From the NCBI RefSeq assembly GCF_003182095.1, contig NZ_QGTJ01000001.1:62001-126000 (forward strand): DNA of 64,000 bases, given 5' to 3'. Positions within the stretch are counted from its first letter, which is position 1; the number at the start of each line of letters is the position of its first letter. Source of the stretch: Plasticicumulans acidivorans. GTDB taxonomy: Bacteria; Pseudomonadota; Gammaproteobacteria; Competibacterales; Competibacteraceae. This document shows, in pieces, positions 44,460 through 53,467 of this stretch. The position numbers and the translations under genes are program-made. The notes under the pieces are model-generated. The model was not told the DNA's origin. It did no database searches and was given only the letters and a program-made list of their open reading frames with translations.

Positions 44460-45272
44460 TCAGACCCCGATGATCTCGTCGGTGAACACACGGAAACTCA
44501 CCAGCGTGTTCGGACCGAACGTGTTGCTGATCGCCACGTCCGCCGCGTCACGTCCGCGAGCCATCAAGACCCGGCCAATGCGCGGCGTGTTGTTGCGGGC
44601 GTCGAAGGTGTACCAGCGATGGCCGAGAAACACTTCGAACCAGGCCGAGAAATCCATCGGCTCATGCGGCGGCGGCACGCCGATGTCACCGAGATAGCCG
44701 GTGCAGTAACGCGCCGGAATGTTCAGGCAGCGGCAGAACGCGATCGCAAGATGGGTGTAATCACGGCAGACGCCGACGCGTTCTAGCAGCGCTTCATAGG
44801 CCGTGCGGGTCGCCCGCGCGTGCTCGTAGCCGAAGGTGATGTGCCGGTGCACGAAATCACACACCGCCTGCACCCGCGCCCACCCCAGCGGCACATGCCC
44901 GAACAGATCCCAGGCAATCTGCGACAGGCGATCGGTTTCGCAGTAACGGCTGCCGAGCAGGAATACCAGCGTTTCCTCGGGCAGCGTTTCAACCGCATGC
45001 TGCATCGCGGTGGGCACCACCGGGTCCGGCAGCCCCGAATCACGCACGATGGCAGTACTCGACAGCTGCAGGCGTCCGGGCGGCGCGACGATACGGCTGC
45101 AGCCGTTGCCGAAACCGTCGCGATAGGTGCTCACCGGGATCGACGGGCGGGTGATCAGCTGATCGGGAACGATGAGGTCCGGCGCCCGCGAGTGATGGAT
45201 GCTCAACATCAGGATCATCGGCGTGGGCTGAGGGCAATCGTAAAGCAGTTCGTAGCCAAGCCGGATTTGCAT
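44460..45272 (-). CDS. Transglutaminase-like protein with unusual catalytic position
   Basis: A 270-residue transglutaminase-core protein. N-terminal ~130 residues form the usual beta domain (MQIRLGYELLYDCPQPTPMILML). The core has Cys169 in RVGVCRDYTHLAIAFCRCLNIPARY and Asp224 in WYTFDARNN, but the position normally taken by the catalytic His (H-A-W) reads S209-A-W. A set-specific tail (PRIGRVLMARGRDAADVAISNTFG) follows. Because Cys and Asp remain, it may be a modified hydrolase or a non-catalytic relative. It diverges from the second transglutaminase-like gene at 45488; the pair likely acts together. Confidence 0.83.
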   Translation of the reverse strand: MQIRLGYELLYDCPQPTPMILMLSIHHSRAPDLIVPDQLITRPSIPVSTYRDGFGNGCSRIVAPPGRLQLSSTAIVRDSGLPDPVVPTAMQHAVETLPEETLVFLLGSRYCETDRLSQIAWDLFGHVPLGWARVQAVCDFVHRHITFGYEHARATRTAYEALLERVGVCRDYTHLAIAFCRCLNIPARYCTGYLGDIGVPPPHEPMDFSAWFEVFLGHRWYTFDARNNTPRIGRVLMARGRDAADVAISNTFGPNTLVSFRVFTDEIIGV

Positions 45273-45487
45273 ATAGCGTCGAGACTCCTCTGCCCGCCCG
45301 TCCGCCGTCTCCGCAGGCACGGAGCAAGAGCGGACAGTACATCAGTCAGCTTGTGCGCCTTCGTGCACCAGTCGCACAAGCAATGGCGTCAGAACGGGAC
45401 CGCACAGACACAGCCCCCCGTATAGTGACGGACGCCTACCCGCATGCCTGTCACCGGACCGTGCGGGTGCGAACGGAGGATCCTCCC

Positions 45488-46345
45488 ATGCAGCGCCTGC
45501 AAATCATCCATCGCACCGAATACCGCTTCCCTGTCGCGGTCCGCCTCGGCCCCCATCGCCTGATGCTGCGCCCGCGCGAGGGACGCGAGATCCACATCGA
45601 AGCCGCCCGCCTCGACATCGAACCGCAGCCGCTGCTGCGCTGGTGTCGCGATGCCAACGACAACGCCGTCGCCATCGCCACCTTCAACGAGGCCAGCAGC
45701 CAGCTGACGGTGAGCAGCGAGGTGCTCATCACCCATTTCGACGACGCCCCGCTCGACTTTCTGGTCGAGGACTACGCCGTGCAGCACCCCTTCATCTATC
45801 CGGCGGAGGAACGCCCCGATCTCGACGCGCTGTGTGCGCCGGTGTTCGCCGACGAACAGCCGCAGGTGCGCGAGTGGCTGCGCGGGCTCGGCCTCGGTCT
45901 GGCACCGATGGAGACCTACGTGCTGCTCGACCGCCTCAACCGCGCGATCCGCGACAGCTTCGAGTACGGCGTGCGCGAGGAGCCCGGTGTGCAGTCACCG
46001 GCGACGACGCTGGCGCTCGGCGCCGGCAGCTGCCGCGACTACGCCACGCTGTTCATCGAGTCCTGCCGCGCGCTCGGTCTCGCCAGCCGCTTCGTCAGCG
46101 GCTATCTGCACACTGCGGAAACCGAGCGCGGCCATGCCTCGACGCATGCCTGGGCCGAGGTCTACCTGCCCGGCCCCGGTTGGAAGGGCTTCGATCAGAC
46201 CGGCGGCAGCGTCGTCGGCAGCGATCACATCGCCGTGGCCGTCGCCCGTCATCCGCAGGCGGTGCCGCCGATCGCCGGCAGCTTCTTCGGCCCGGCGGAG
46301 ACCGTGCCGCAGATGCTGGTCGACGTGCGCGTCGCCGCGCTCTGA
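45488..46345 (+). CDS. Transglutaminase family protein with intact triad
   Basis: A 285-residue protein. GGAGGA lies just upstream of the ATG at 45488. The N-terminal domain MQRLQIIHRTEYRFPVAVRLGPHRLMLRPR is the bacterial-transglutaminase N region; the core shows Cys182 (LGAGSCRDYATLFIE), His220 (STHAWAEVYLPG) and Asp236 (WKGFDQT). Such cysteine enzymes hydrolyse or cross-link amide bonds; many are cytoplasmic peptidase-like proteins of unknown target. No signal peptide. It diverges from the S-A-W variant at 44460. Confidence 0.87.
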   Translation: MQRLQIIHRTEYRFPVAVRLGPHRLMLRPREGREIHIEAARLDIEPQPLLRWCRDANDNAVAIATFNEASSQLTVSSEVLITHFDDAPLDFLVEDYAVQHPFIYPAEERPDLDALCAPVFADEQPQVREWLRGLGLGLAPMETYVLLDRLNRAIRDSFEYGVREEPGVQSPATTLALGAGSCRDYATLFIESCRALGLASRFVSGYLHTAETERGHASTHAWAEVYLPGPGWKGFDQTGGSVVGSDHIAVAVARHPQAVPPIAGSFFGPAETVPQMLVDVRVAAL

Positions 46346-46352
46346 GCCCGGC

Positions 46353-47033
46353 TCAGCGTCCGACCCAGCCGCCGCAGACCGGGAACACCTGGCCGACGAA
46401 GCAGTTGGCGGCGTCGCTGCACAGGTAGGCGGCGAATTCGGCATCCTCGCGGGCGCTGACCAGCCGGCCGAGCGGCACCTCGCGCTTCAGCCGCTCCTGA
46501 AAACGCGGATTGGCCTGCACCTCGGCCGGGAAATAGGTCGGGTTGTCGACGAAATTCTGCGCGATGGCGTTGACCTGGATGTTGTATGCCGCCAGCTCGA
46601 CGCCGAGCGCCTGCACGTAGGCGAGCTGCGCGCCGCGCGCGGCGCTGTAGGTCGAGGCGCGCTTCATGCCGCGCAGCGCCGAGGCGCTGCCGATCAGCAG
46701 GATCTTGCCGTGGCCGCGCGCCTTCATCGCCGGCACCGCCGCGCGGCACAGTCGCGGCAGCGGATCGACCAGCGTGGCGAACACCTCGCGCCATTCGGCC
46801 TCGTCGACCTCGGTGGCCGGTGTCGACGGCGCCGGCAGCGCCAGATTGGCGAGCAGGATGTCGAACTCGCCGGCCGCGGCGACCACCCGCGCCGGGGCGT
46901 CGACGTCGACCAGCTCGCCGGTATCGGCCACGACATCGGCACCGTGTTCGCTGAACACGCGCCACAGGACCGGCCCCATGAAGGCGTCGGCCTGCAGCAG
47001 CAGCACCCGTTTACCCTGCAGCATCATCGACAT
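46353..47033 (-). CDS. SDR protein resembling halohydrin dehalogenase
   Basis: A 226-residue SDR-fold protein. It lacks the glycine-rich GxxxGxG NAD(P) motif; instead residues 13-20 read L-x4-F-M-G, close to the T-x4-F-x-G signature of halohydrin dehalogenases. The catalytic set is S116-x12-Y129-x3-R133: Arg replaces the SDR Lys, as in those dehalogenases. The NFVDNPTYFP segment (160-169) resembles the halide-pocket loop. Halohydrin dehalogenases interconvert vicinal halohydrins and epoxides without cofactor. Position 13 is Leu rather than Thr, so an ordinary uncharacterised SDR is possible. No epoxide hydrolase or dehalogenase partner lies nearby. Confidence 0.7.
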   Translation of the reverse strand: MSMMLQGKRVLLLQADAFMGPVLWRVFSEHGADVVADTGELVDVDAPARVVAAAGEFDILLANLALPAPSTPATEVDEAEWREVFATLVDPLPRLCRAAVPAMKARGHGKILLIGSASALRGMKRASTYSAARGAQLAYVQALGVELAAYNIQVNAIAQNFVDNPTYFPAEVQANPRFQERLKREVPLGRLVSAREDAEFAAYLCSDAANCFVGQVFPVCGGWVGR

Positions 47034-47078
47034 GACAGCATTCTCCCGGTGCTCGACGACGGCTCGCCCGCGCGCGGC

Positions 47079-48053
47079 TCATGCCGCCAGCACGCTGCGG
47101 CCAAGCCAGCCCATGTATCCGATATAGCAGGCGAGCAGGCCGGCGGCCTCGGCGCGGCTGATGCGCCCCGGCCGGCCGCCGAAGCCGCGGCAGATCAGCA
47201 GCAGTGAGACGGTCAGCAGCACCATTACCGGTACGTCGCGCCGGAACAGCTCGGCGCCGACGGCGGCCGGCTCGATCGTCGCGGCGAGACCGACCACCGC
47301 CAGCGTGTTGAACAGGTTCGAGCCGATCACATTGCCCAGGGCGATGTCGTGCTCGCCCTTGCGCACGGCGATCAGCGAGGACGCCAGCTCCGGCAGCGAG
47401 GTGCCGATGGCCACGACGGTCAGGCCGATGATCAGGTCGCTGACCCCGAAGGCCTGAGCGATGCTCACCGCGCCCCACACCAGCACGCGCGAGGCCAGGA
47501 TCAGCAGCAGCAGACCGGTCACCAGCCAGAACAGCGCCTGGCGCAGGCTCATGCCCTGCTGCGCCAGTTCGCTGGCGGTTTCATCGGCCAGCGCATCGCC
47601 CGTGCCGCGCAGACCTTCGCGCAGCGTCCACGCCATCAGCCCGGCAAACACCGCGAGCAGCAGCAGCGCCTCCGGCCGCGACACCGCGCCGTCCTGCAGC
47701 TGCCAGGCGGCGAACAGCGTCACCGCGACGAGGATCGGCAGCTCCTTGCGCAGTACCTGCGAATGCACGGTGATCGGGCTGAACAGCGCGGTCAGCCCGA
47801 GGATCAGCGCGATGTTGGTGATGTTCGAGCCGTAGGCATTACCGAGTGCGAGGCCCGGATTGCCCTGCAGCGCCGCCAGCGTCGACACCACCATCTCCGG
47901 CGCCGAGGTGCCGAGACCGACGATGACGATGCCGATCAGCAGCGGCGGCAGTCCGCCATGTCGCGCGGCGGCGGCGGCGCCGTCGACGAAACGATCGGCG
48001 CTCCACACCAGCAGCGCCAGTCCGCAAAGCAGGGCAAGTATCGGCAGCAGCAT
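47079..48053 (-). CDS. Calcium/sodium antiporter (CaxA/YrbG type)
   Basis: A 324-residue inner-membrane exchanger with ~10 segments. The two inverted alpha-repeats are clear: GNAYGSNITNIALILGLTALF (~residues 72-92) and GNVIGSNLFNTLAVVGLAA (~237-255), each with the ion-binding GN-x-x-GSN core; the adjoining GTSAPEMVVS and GTSLPELASS supply acidic ligands. The family exchanges Ca2+ (or K+) for Na+/H+. It has no operon partner; a 45-bp gap separates it from the SDR gene downstream. Confidence 0.92.
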   Translation of the reverse strand: MLLPILALLCGLALLVWSADRFVDGAAAAARHGGLPPLLIGIVIVGLGTSAPEMVVSTLAALQGNPGLALGNAYGSNITNIALILGLTALFSPITVHSQVLRKELPILVAVTLFAAWQLQDGAVSRPEALLLLAVFAGLMAWTLREGLRGTGDALADETASELAQQGMSLRQALFWLVTGLLLLILASRVLVWGAVSIAQAFGVSDLIIGLTVVAIGTSLPELASSLIAVRKGEHDIALGNVIGSNLFNTLAVVGLAATIEPAAVGAELFRRDVPVMVLLTVSLLLICRGFGGRPGRISRAEAAGLLACYIGYMGWLGRSVLAA

Positions 48054-48176
48054 CGTCGGTCATCAGCAGTGGCATGCCATCAGCGGCATCGGTTTTCCGA
48101 TGGTGAAAGCGCCGCAATGTTCCGCGGCATCGCGACCGCGATCGCCGCCAGGGGCGTTCATCGCGTCTGCAGCATG

Positions 48177-48242
48177 CGTCCGGGCGTCCGGTATCCACCC
48201 ATGTTGCGGACGCGATGCGTTCGATTTCCGGACGCTCGTCCG
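48177..48242. promoter_or_regulatory. Hexamer array, probable upstream activator sequence
   Basis: CGTCCG at 48177 and 48185, CGGACG at 48207 and 48229, CGTCCG at 48237: five copies spaced 8-22-22-8 bp. The last two form the palindrome CGGACG-CT-CGTCCG (48229-48242). The array ends about 72 bp upstream of the -24 element, a standard place for a sigma-54 enhancer-binding protein. The protein itself is not encoded in the window. Confidence 0.6.
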
Positions 48243-48282
48243 TTCACCTCGAACGCCCCTGTCACACATAAAAACCATTATT

Positions 48283-48295
48283 TATCAATAAATTA
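48283..48295. promoter_or_regulatory. IHF binding site
   Basis: TATCAATAAATTA matches the IHF consensus WATCAANNNNTTR at every defined position. It lies between the hexamer array and the -24/-12 promoter, where DNA bending would bring the activator to RNA polymerase. Confidence 0.65.
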
Positions 48296-48312
48296 CATGA
48301 TTTTTCATGATG

Positions 48313-48327
48313 TGGCACGCCGCTTGC
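48313..48327 (+). promoter_or_regulatory. Sigma-54 (-24/-12) promoter of the acx operon
   Basis: TGGCACGCCGCTTGC matches the RpoN consensus TGGCACG-N4-TTGC at all fixed positions, with the GG and GC dinucleotides exactly 10 bp apart. Expected start of transcription is about 48339, giving a leader of ~78 nt before the GTG of acxA. Sigma-54 control of acetone carboxylase is known in other bacteria. Confidence 0.88.
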
Positions 48328-48417
48328 GATATGGCATTCGGCGGCGACCGGCACACCCGGCGTCGACCGGACGGACCGGGACACCCCGGTTCCAACCACT
48401 GATTGAGGAGAAACACC

Positions 48418-50565
48418 GTGCAAGCAGTGAGAGAAAGAGTCGAGGTCATGGGCATCGACGCCGGCGGTACGATGACGGATACGTTCTTCGTCCGCGCCGA
48501 TGGCCGCTTTGTCGTCGGCAAGGCGCAGAGCAATCCGGGCGACGAGTCGCTCGCCATCTTCGAGTCCTCACAGGACGCGCTCGGCCACTGGGGTCGCAGC
48601 GTCGATGACGTCTACCCGGAGCTGGTGACCTGCGTCTACTCCGGCACCGCGATGCTCAATCGCGTGGTGCAGCGCCGCGGTCTCGAAGTCGGCCTGATCG
48701 TCAACAAGGGCTTCGAGCAGGTGCACTCGATGGGCCGCGCGATCCAGAGCTACCTCGGCTACGCGCTGGAAGACCGCATTCACCTCAACACCCACCGCTA
48801 TGACGAGCCGCTGGTGCCGCTGTCACGCACCCGCGGCGTCACCGAGCGCACCGACGTGCAGGGCCAGGTCGTCATTCCGCTGCGCGAGGACGATGTGCGC
48901 CAGGCCACCCGCGAGCTGGTCGCCGCCGGTGCCAAGGCGATTGCGATCTGCCTGCTGCAGTCACACAAGAACAGCACCAGCGAACAGCAGGCGCGCGACA
49001 TCTGCCGTGCGGAGCTGGCCGCGCTCGGTGCCGACCTGCCGGTATTCGCTTCGGTCGATTACTACCCGCAGCGCAAAGAAAGCCACCGGATGAACACCAC
49101 CATCCTGGAGGCCTACGCCGCGGAGCCCTCGCGGCAGACGCTGCAGAAGGTCAGCGACCGCTTCAAGAAGCACGGTGCCAAGTTCGACCTGCGCGTGATG
49201 GCCACCCACGGCGGCACCATCTCCTGGAAGGCCAAGGAACTCGCCCGCACCATCGTCTCCGGTCCGATCGGTGGCGTCATCGGCTCCAAGCTGCTCGGTG
49301 AGGCGCTCGGCTACGAGAACATCGCCTGCTCCGACATCGGCGGCACGTCCTTCGACATGGCGCTGATCACCAAGGGCAGCTTCGCCATCGCTTCCGACCC
49401 GGACATGGCCCGCCTGGTGCTGTCGCTGCCGCTGGTGGCGATGGACTCGGTCGGTGCCGGCGCCGGCTCCTTCGTGCGCCTCGACCCCTACAGCGGCTCG
49501 ATCAAGCTCGGTCCGGACTCCGCCGGCTACCGCGTCGGCACCTGCTGGCCGGACAGCGGGCTCGACACCGTCTCGGTCACCGACTGCCACGTCGTGCTCG
49601 GCTACCTCAACCCGGAAAACTTCCTCGGTGGCGCGATCAAGCTCGACGTCGAGCGTGCCCGCCAGCACATCAAGGTGCAGATCGCCGATCCGCTCGGCCT
49701 CAGCGTCGAGGATGCCGCGGCCGGCGTCATCGAGCTGCTCGACCTGCAGCTGCGTGAGTACCTGCGCGCCAACATCAGCGCCAAGGGCTACAACCCGACC
49801 GACTTCGTCTGCTTCTCCTACGGTGGCGCCGGTCCGGTGCACACCTACGGCTACACCGAAGGACTGGGCTTCAAGGACGTGGTGGTGCCGGCCTGGGCGG
49901 CGGGCTTCTCGGCCTTCGGCTGCGCCTGCGCCGACTTCGAGTACCGCTACGACAAGAGCGTCGACATCGCCCTGCCGCAGAGCGCCGCCGAGGCCGATAA
50001 GACCACGGCCTGCGCGACCATCCAGGAAGCCTGGTCACAGCTCGCCGCCAAGGTGGTCGAGGAATTCGTCATCAACGGCTTCAAGCCCGAAGACGTGATC
50101 CTGCGCCCTGGCTACCGCATGCAGTACATGGGGCAGCTCAACGACCTCGAAATCACCTCACCGATCACCAACGCCAGCAGCGCTGAGGATTGGGACCGCA
50201 TCGTCGAGGCTTTCGAGGACACCTACTCCCGCGTCTACGCCAGCTCGGCACGCTCGCCGGAACTCGGCTTCAGCGTCACCGGCGCGATCATGCGCGGCCT
50301 CGTCGCCACGCAGAAACCAGTCCTGCCCGAGGACCCGGAAGCAGGCCCGACGCCACCGCCGGCGGCCCGCATCGGCAGCCGTCCGTTCTACCGCCACAAG
50401 CAGTGGATCGACGCCGTGATCTGGAAGATGGAGCTGCTGCAGCCCGGCAACCAGGTGCGCGGACCGGCGGTCATCGAATCCGACGCGACGACCTTCGTCG
50501 TTCCCGACGGCTTCGAAACCACGATCGACAAGCACCGCCTGTTCCACCTGCGCGAAGTGAAGTGA
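48418..50565 (+). CDS. acxA: Acetone carboxylase beta subunit
   Basis: A 715-residue hydantoinase A/oxoprolinase-type subunit. GTG at 48418 is the start, preceded by GAGGAG at 7 bp, giving nearly the length of the Xanthobacter subunit. The ASKHA-type phosphate loop appears as GIDAGGTMTDTFFV (~residues 11-24), and DIGGTSFDMALI repeats it later. Acetone carboxylase makes acetoacetate from acetone and bicarbonate, splitting ATP to AMP and two phosphates. This subunit is thought to provide nucleotide-binding sites. First gene of the operon behind the sigma-54 promoter; acxB follows after 13 bp. Confidence 0.92.
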   Translation: MQAVRERVEVMGIDAGGTMTDTFFVRADGRFVVGKAQSNPGDESLAIFESSQDALGHWGRSVDDVYPELVTCVYSGTAMLNRVVQRRGLEVGLIVNKGFEQVHSMGRAIQSYLGYALEDRIHLNTHRYDEPLVPLSRTRGVTERTDVQGQVVIPLREDDVRQATRELVAAGAKAIAICLLQSHKNSTSEQQARDICRAELAALGADLPVFASVDYYPQRKESHRMNTTILEAYAAEPSRQTLQKVSDRFKKHGAKFDLRVMATHGGTISWKAKELARTIVSGPIGGVIGSKLLGEALGYENIACSDIGGTSFDMALITKGSFAIASDPDMARLVLSLPLVAMDSVGAGAGSFVRLDPYSGSIKLGPDSAGYRVGTCWPDSGLDTVSVTDCHVVLGYLNPENFLGGAIKLDVERARQHIKVQIADPLGLSVEDAAAGVIELLDLQLREYLRANISAKGYNPTDFVCFSYGGAGPVHTYGYTEGLGFKDVVVPAWAAGFSAFGCACADFEYRYDKSVDIALPQSAAEADKTTACATIQEAWSQLAAKVVEEFVINGFKPEDVILRPGYRMQYMGQLNDLEITSPITNASSAEDWDRIVEAFEDTYSRVYASSARSPELGFSVTGAIMRGLVATQKPVLPEDPEAGPTPPPAARIGSRPFYRHKQWIDAVIWKMELLQPGNQVRGPAVIESDATTFVVPDGFETTIDKHRLFHLREVK

Positions 50566-50578
50566 GGAGCCCCGTCCC

Positions 50579-52903
50579 ATGAACATGCCCACCAAGATCG
50601 AAGCCATCCGCCCGGACCTGCTCGGCACCGGCGAGACGCTCAAGCAGTTCCGTGACGGCATCCTCGCCCGCACCAAGGCGACCGGCCACTACAACGGCCT
50701 GGAGCACCTGGAGCTGCGTGAAGCCGACCCGATCCGCTACGAGAAGATGTTCTCCAAGCTGCGCGGCGGCCTGGTGCATGCCCGTGAAACGGCGAAGAAG
50801 ATCGCCGCCAGCCCGATCGTCGAGCAGGAAGGCGAGCTGTGCTTCACGCTCTACAACGCCGCCGGCGACTGCGTGCTGACCTCCACCGGCATCATCATCC
50901 ATGTCGGCACCATGGGCGCCGCGATCAAGTACATGATCGAGAACGACTGGGAGAGCAATCCCGGGATCGAGCCCGGTGACATGTTCACCAACAACGACTG
51001 CTCGATCGGCAACGTCCACCCCTGCGATATTGCCACCATCGTGCCGATTTTCGCCGAGGGCAAGCTGGTCGGCTGGGTCGGCGGCGTCACCCACGTCATC
51101 GACACCGGCGCGGTGACGCCGGGCTCGATGTCCACCGGCCAGGTGCAGCGCTTCGGCGACGGCTATCAGGTCACCTGCCGCAAGACCGGCGTCAAGGACC
51201 AGCCGCTGAAGGACTGGCTGCACGAGTCGCAGCGCTCGGTGCGCACGCCGAAGTACTGGATTCTCGATGAGCGCACCCGCATCGCCGGCTGCCACATGAT
51301 CCGCGAGCTGATCGAGGAAGTGATCGCCGAGGAAGGGCTCGAAGCCTACGAGAAGTTCGCCTACGAGGTCATCGAGGAAGGCCGCCGCGGCCTGCAGACC
51401 CGCCTGAAGGCGATGACGCTGCCCGGCAAATACCGCAAGGTCGCCTTCGTCGACGTGCCTTACAACCACCCGGACGTGCAGACGCCGTCGGCTTTCGCCA
51501 AGCTCGACACCATCATGCACTCGCCGGTGGAAATGGAGATCCGCCGCGACGGCTCCTGGCGGTTGGACTTCGACGGCGCGAGCCGCTGGGGCTGGCACAG
51601 CTACAACGCCCACCAGGTCGCCTTCACCTCCGGCATCTGGGTGATGATGACGCAGACGCTGGTGCCGACGCAGCGCATCAACGACGGCGCCTACTTCGGC
51701 ACCGAGTTCCGCCTGCCCAAGGGCGCGTGGATGAACCCGGACGACCGCCGCACCGGCCACGCCTACGCCTGGCACTTCCTGGTCTCCGGCTGGAGCGCGA
51801 TGTGGCGCGGGCTGTCGCAGGCCTACTTCAGCCGCGGCTATCTGGAAGAGGTCAACTCCGGCAACGCCAATACCTCCAACTGGCTGCAGGGCGGCGGCAT
51901 CAATCAGGACGGTGAGATTCACGCCGTCAACAGCTTCGAGGCCAGCTCCTGCGGCACCGGCGCCGGCGCGATCAAGGACGGTCTGAACCACGCCGCCGCG
52001 ATCTGGAACCCCGAAGGCGACACGGGTGACATCGAGATCTGGGAGATGGCGGAACCGCTGCTCTACCTGGGTCGCAACGCCAAGTGCAACTCCGGCGGCT
52101 ACGGCAAGTACCGTGGCGGTTGCGGCTTCGAGACCCTGCGCATGGTCTGGAAGGCGCAGGACTGGACGATGTTCTTCATGGGCAACGGCTACATGAACTC
52201 GGACTGGGGCCTGATGGGCGGTTATCCGTCCGCCACCGGCTACCGCTTCGAGGCGCACCAGACCGGGCTCAAGGAGCGCATCGCCATCGGCGACTCGCTG
52301 CCGCTCGGCGCCGACGCCAACCCGGACGCGCCGGACTACGAGCGCCACATCGACGCCACGGCCCGCATCAAGCGCGACCAGCAGTGCATGACCACCGAGG
52401 ACTGCTACGACAACTACGACCTGTACCTGAACTACCTGCGCGGCGGCCCGGGCTTCGGTGATCCGCTCGATCGCGAGCCGGAAGCCATCACCAAGGACCT
52501 CAACAACGCGCTGCTGCTGCCCGAGTACGCGCAGAAGGTCTATGGCGCGGTGATCGCGCAGGACGCCGCCGGCCTGTGGAGCGTGGACGTGCCGGCCACC
52601 GCCCGCCGCCGTGGCGAAATCCGCCGCGAGCGCCTGGCCCGTGCCGTGCCGACCAGCGAGTGGATGCGCGAGGAGCGCGAACGCGTGCTGACCAAGCATG
52701 CCTCGCAGCAGGTGCGCCACATGTTCACCACCAGCTTCGGCCTGTCGGCGAAGTTCCTCGGCGACTTCCGCCGCTTCTGGAACCTGCCGGAGAGCTGGAC
52801 GCTGACCGAAGCCGAACTGGAAGTGCCGTCCTACGGCTCGACCTATCGCATGGACCTGTCACTGCTGCCCGACGTGCACACCGTCGTGCTGGTCGAAGAG
52901 TGA
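50579..52903 (+). CDS. acxB: Acetone carboxylase alpha subunit
   Basis: A 774-residue hydantoinase B-type subunit. GAGGAG lies just before the ATG at 50579. Conserved family segments include AASPIVEQEGELCFTLYNAAGDCVLTSTGI, the acidic/His-rich DMFTNNDCSIGNVHPCDIATIVPIF (probable metal site) and GGYGKYRGGCGFETLRMVWKAQDW. It forms the (alpha-beta-gamma)2 enzyme with acxA and acxC and contributes the Mn-containing carboxylation site. Length matches known acetone carboxylases. Confidence 0.93.
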   Translation: MNMPTKIEAIRPDLLGTGETLKQFRDGILARTKATGHYNGLEHLELREADPIRYEKMFSKLRGGLVHARETAKKIAASPIVEQEGELCFTLYNAAGDCVLTSTGIIIHVGTMGAAIKYMIENDWESNPGIEPGDMFTNNDCSIGNVHPCDIATIVPIFAEGKLVGWVGGVTHVIDTGAVTPGSMSTGQVQRFGDGYQVTCRKTGVKDQPLKDWLHESQRSVRTPKYWILDERTRIAGCHMIRELIEEVIAEEGLEAYEKFAYEVIEEGRRGLQTRLKAMTLPGKYRKVAFVDVPYNHPDVQTPSAFAKLDTIMHSPVEMEIRRDGSWRLDFDGASRWGWHSYNAHQVAFTSGIWVMMTQTLVPTQRINDGAYFGTEFRLPKGAWMNPDDRRTGHAYAWHFLVSGWSAMWRGLSQAYFSRGYLEEVNSGNANTSNWLQGGGINQDGEIHAVNSFEASSCGTGAGAIKDGLNHAAAIWNPEGDTGDIEIWEMAEPLLYLGRNAKCNSGGYGKYRGGCGFETLRMVWKAQDWTMFFMGNGYMNSDWGLMGGYPSATGYRFEAHQTGLKERIAIGDSLPLGADANPDAPDYERHIDATARIKRDQQCMTTEDCYDNYDLYLNYLRGGPGFGDPLDREPEAITKDLNNALLLPEYAQKVYGAVIAQDAAGLWSVDVPATARRRGEIRRERLARAVPTSEWMREERERVLTKHASQQVRHMFTTSFGLSAKFLGDFRRFWNLPESWTLTEAELEVPSYGSTYRMDLSLLPDVHTVVLVEE

Positions 52904-52947
52904 TGCGGCCGCATCAGCTCCCCTGAACAATTCACGGAGATAGTCCG

Positions 52948-53454
52948 ATGTCCATGTACACGCAGGAACAGGTCAACAAGCTGGTCGACGGCAAGCTCGA
53001 CTGGGATACCACGATGCGCATGCTGTCGATGCCGAAGGATCAGGAGCGCTTCCAGCTCTACCTGAAGTCGCTGCAGCAGAAGGTCGACTGGGAAGATCTC
53101 ATCGTGCTGCCGCTCGGTCCGCACCTCTACATCGCCCAGTCGGCGGCGACCAAGCAGTGGAAGATCAAGTGCGACTGCGGTCACGAGTTCTGTGACTACC
53201 GCGAGAACTGGAAGCTGCACGCCCACATCTACGTGCGCGACACGCCCGAGGCGATGGCCGAGGTCTACCCGCAGCTGATGGCGCCCGACACCCAGTGGCA
53301 GGTGTATCGCGAGTACTACTGCCCGCAGTGCGGCACGATGCACGACGTCGAGGCACCGACCCCGTGGTACCCGGTGATCCACGACTTCGAGCCCGACATC
53401 GAGGGCTTCTACCAGGAGTGGATGGGCCTGCCGGTGCCGGAACGCGCCGACTGA
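52948..53454 (+). CDS. acxC: Acetone carboxylase gamma subunit
   Basis: A 168-residue small subunit. The Cys motifs CDCGHEFCDYRENWKLHAHIYVR and YYCPQCGTMHDVEAPTPWYPVIHDFEPDIEGFYQEWMGLP form what is probably a structural zinc site. The 44-bp gap to acxB and the same direction place it in one transcription unit. It completes the three-subunit enzyme; such gamma chains occur only in the acetone/acetophenone carboxylase type and confirm the assignment over a general hydantoinase. Confidence 0.93.
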   Translation: MSMYTQEQVNKLVDGKLDWDTTMRMLSMPKDQERFQLYLKSLQQKVDWEDLIVLPLGPHLYIAQSAATKQWKIKCDCGHEFCDYRENWKLHAHIYVRDTPEAMAEVYPQLMAPDTQWQVYREYYCPQCGTMHDVEAPTPWYPVIHDFEPDIEGFYQEWMGLPVPERAD

Positions 53455-53467
53455 GCCACCCGAGTCC

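Larger units (their letters stand above)
48054..48417. other. 364-bp regulatory region of the acetone operon
   Basis: No coding region is seen. It holds, from left to right, a cluster of five CGTCCG/CGGACG hexamers (48177-48242), an AT-rich stretch with a consensus IHF site (48283-48295), a -24/-12 promoter (48313-48327) and a leader of about 78 nt ending at a GAGGAG ribosome-binding site. Details are in the following entries. Confidence 0.75.

Noticed and set aside
48260-48266. CTGTCAC upstream of the acetone operon as a Pho site
   Set aside because: Single heptamer without a second repeat; the surrounding features fit sigma-54 control.
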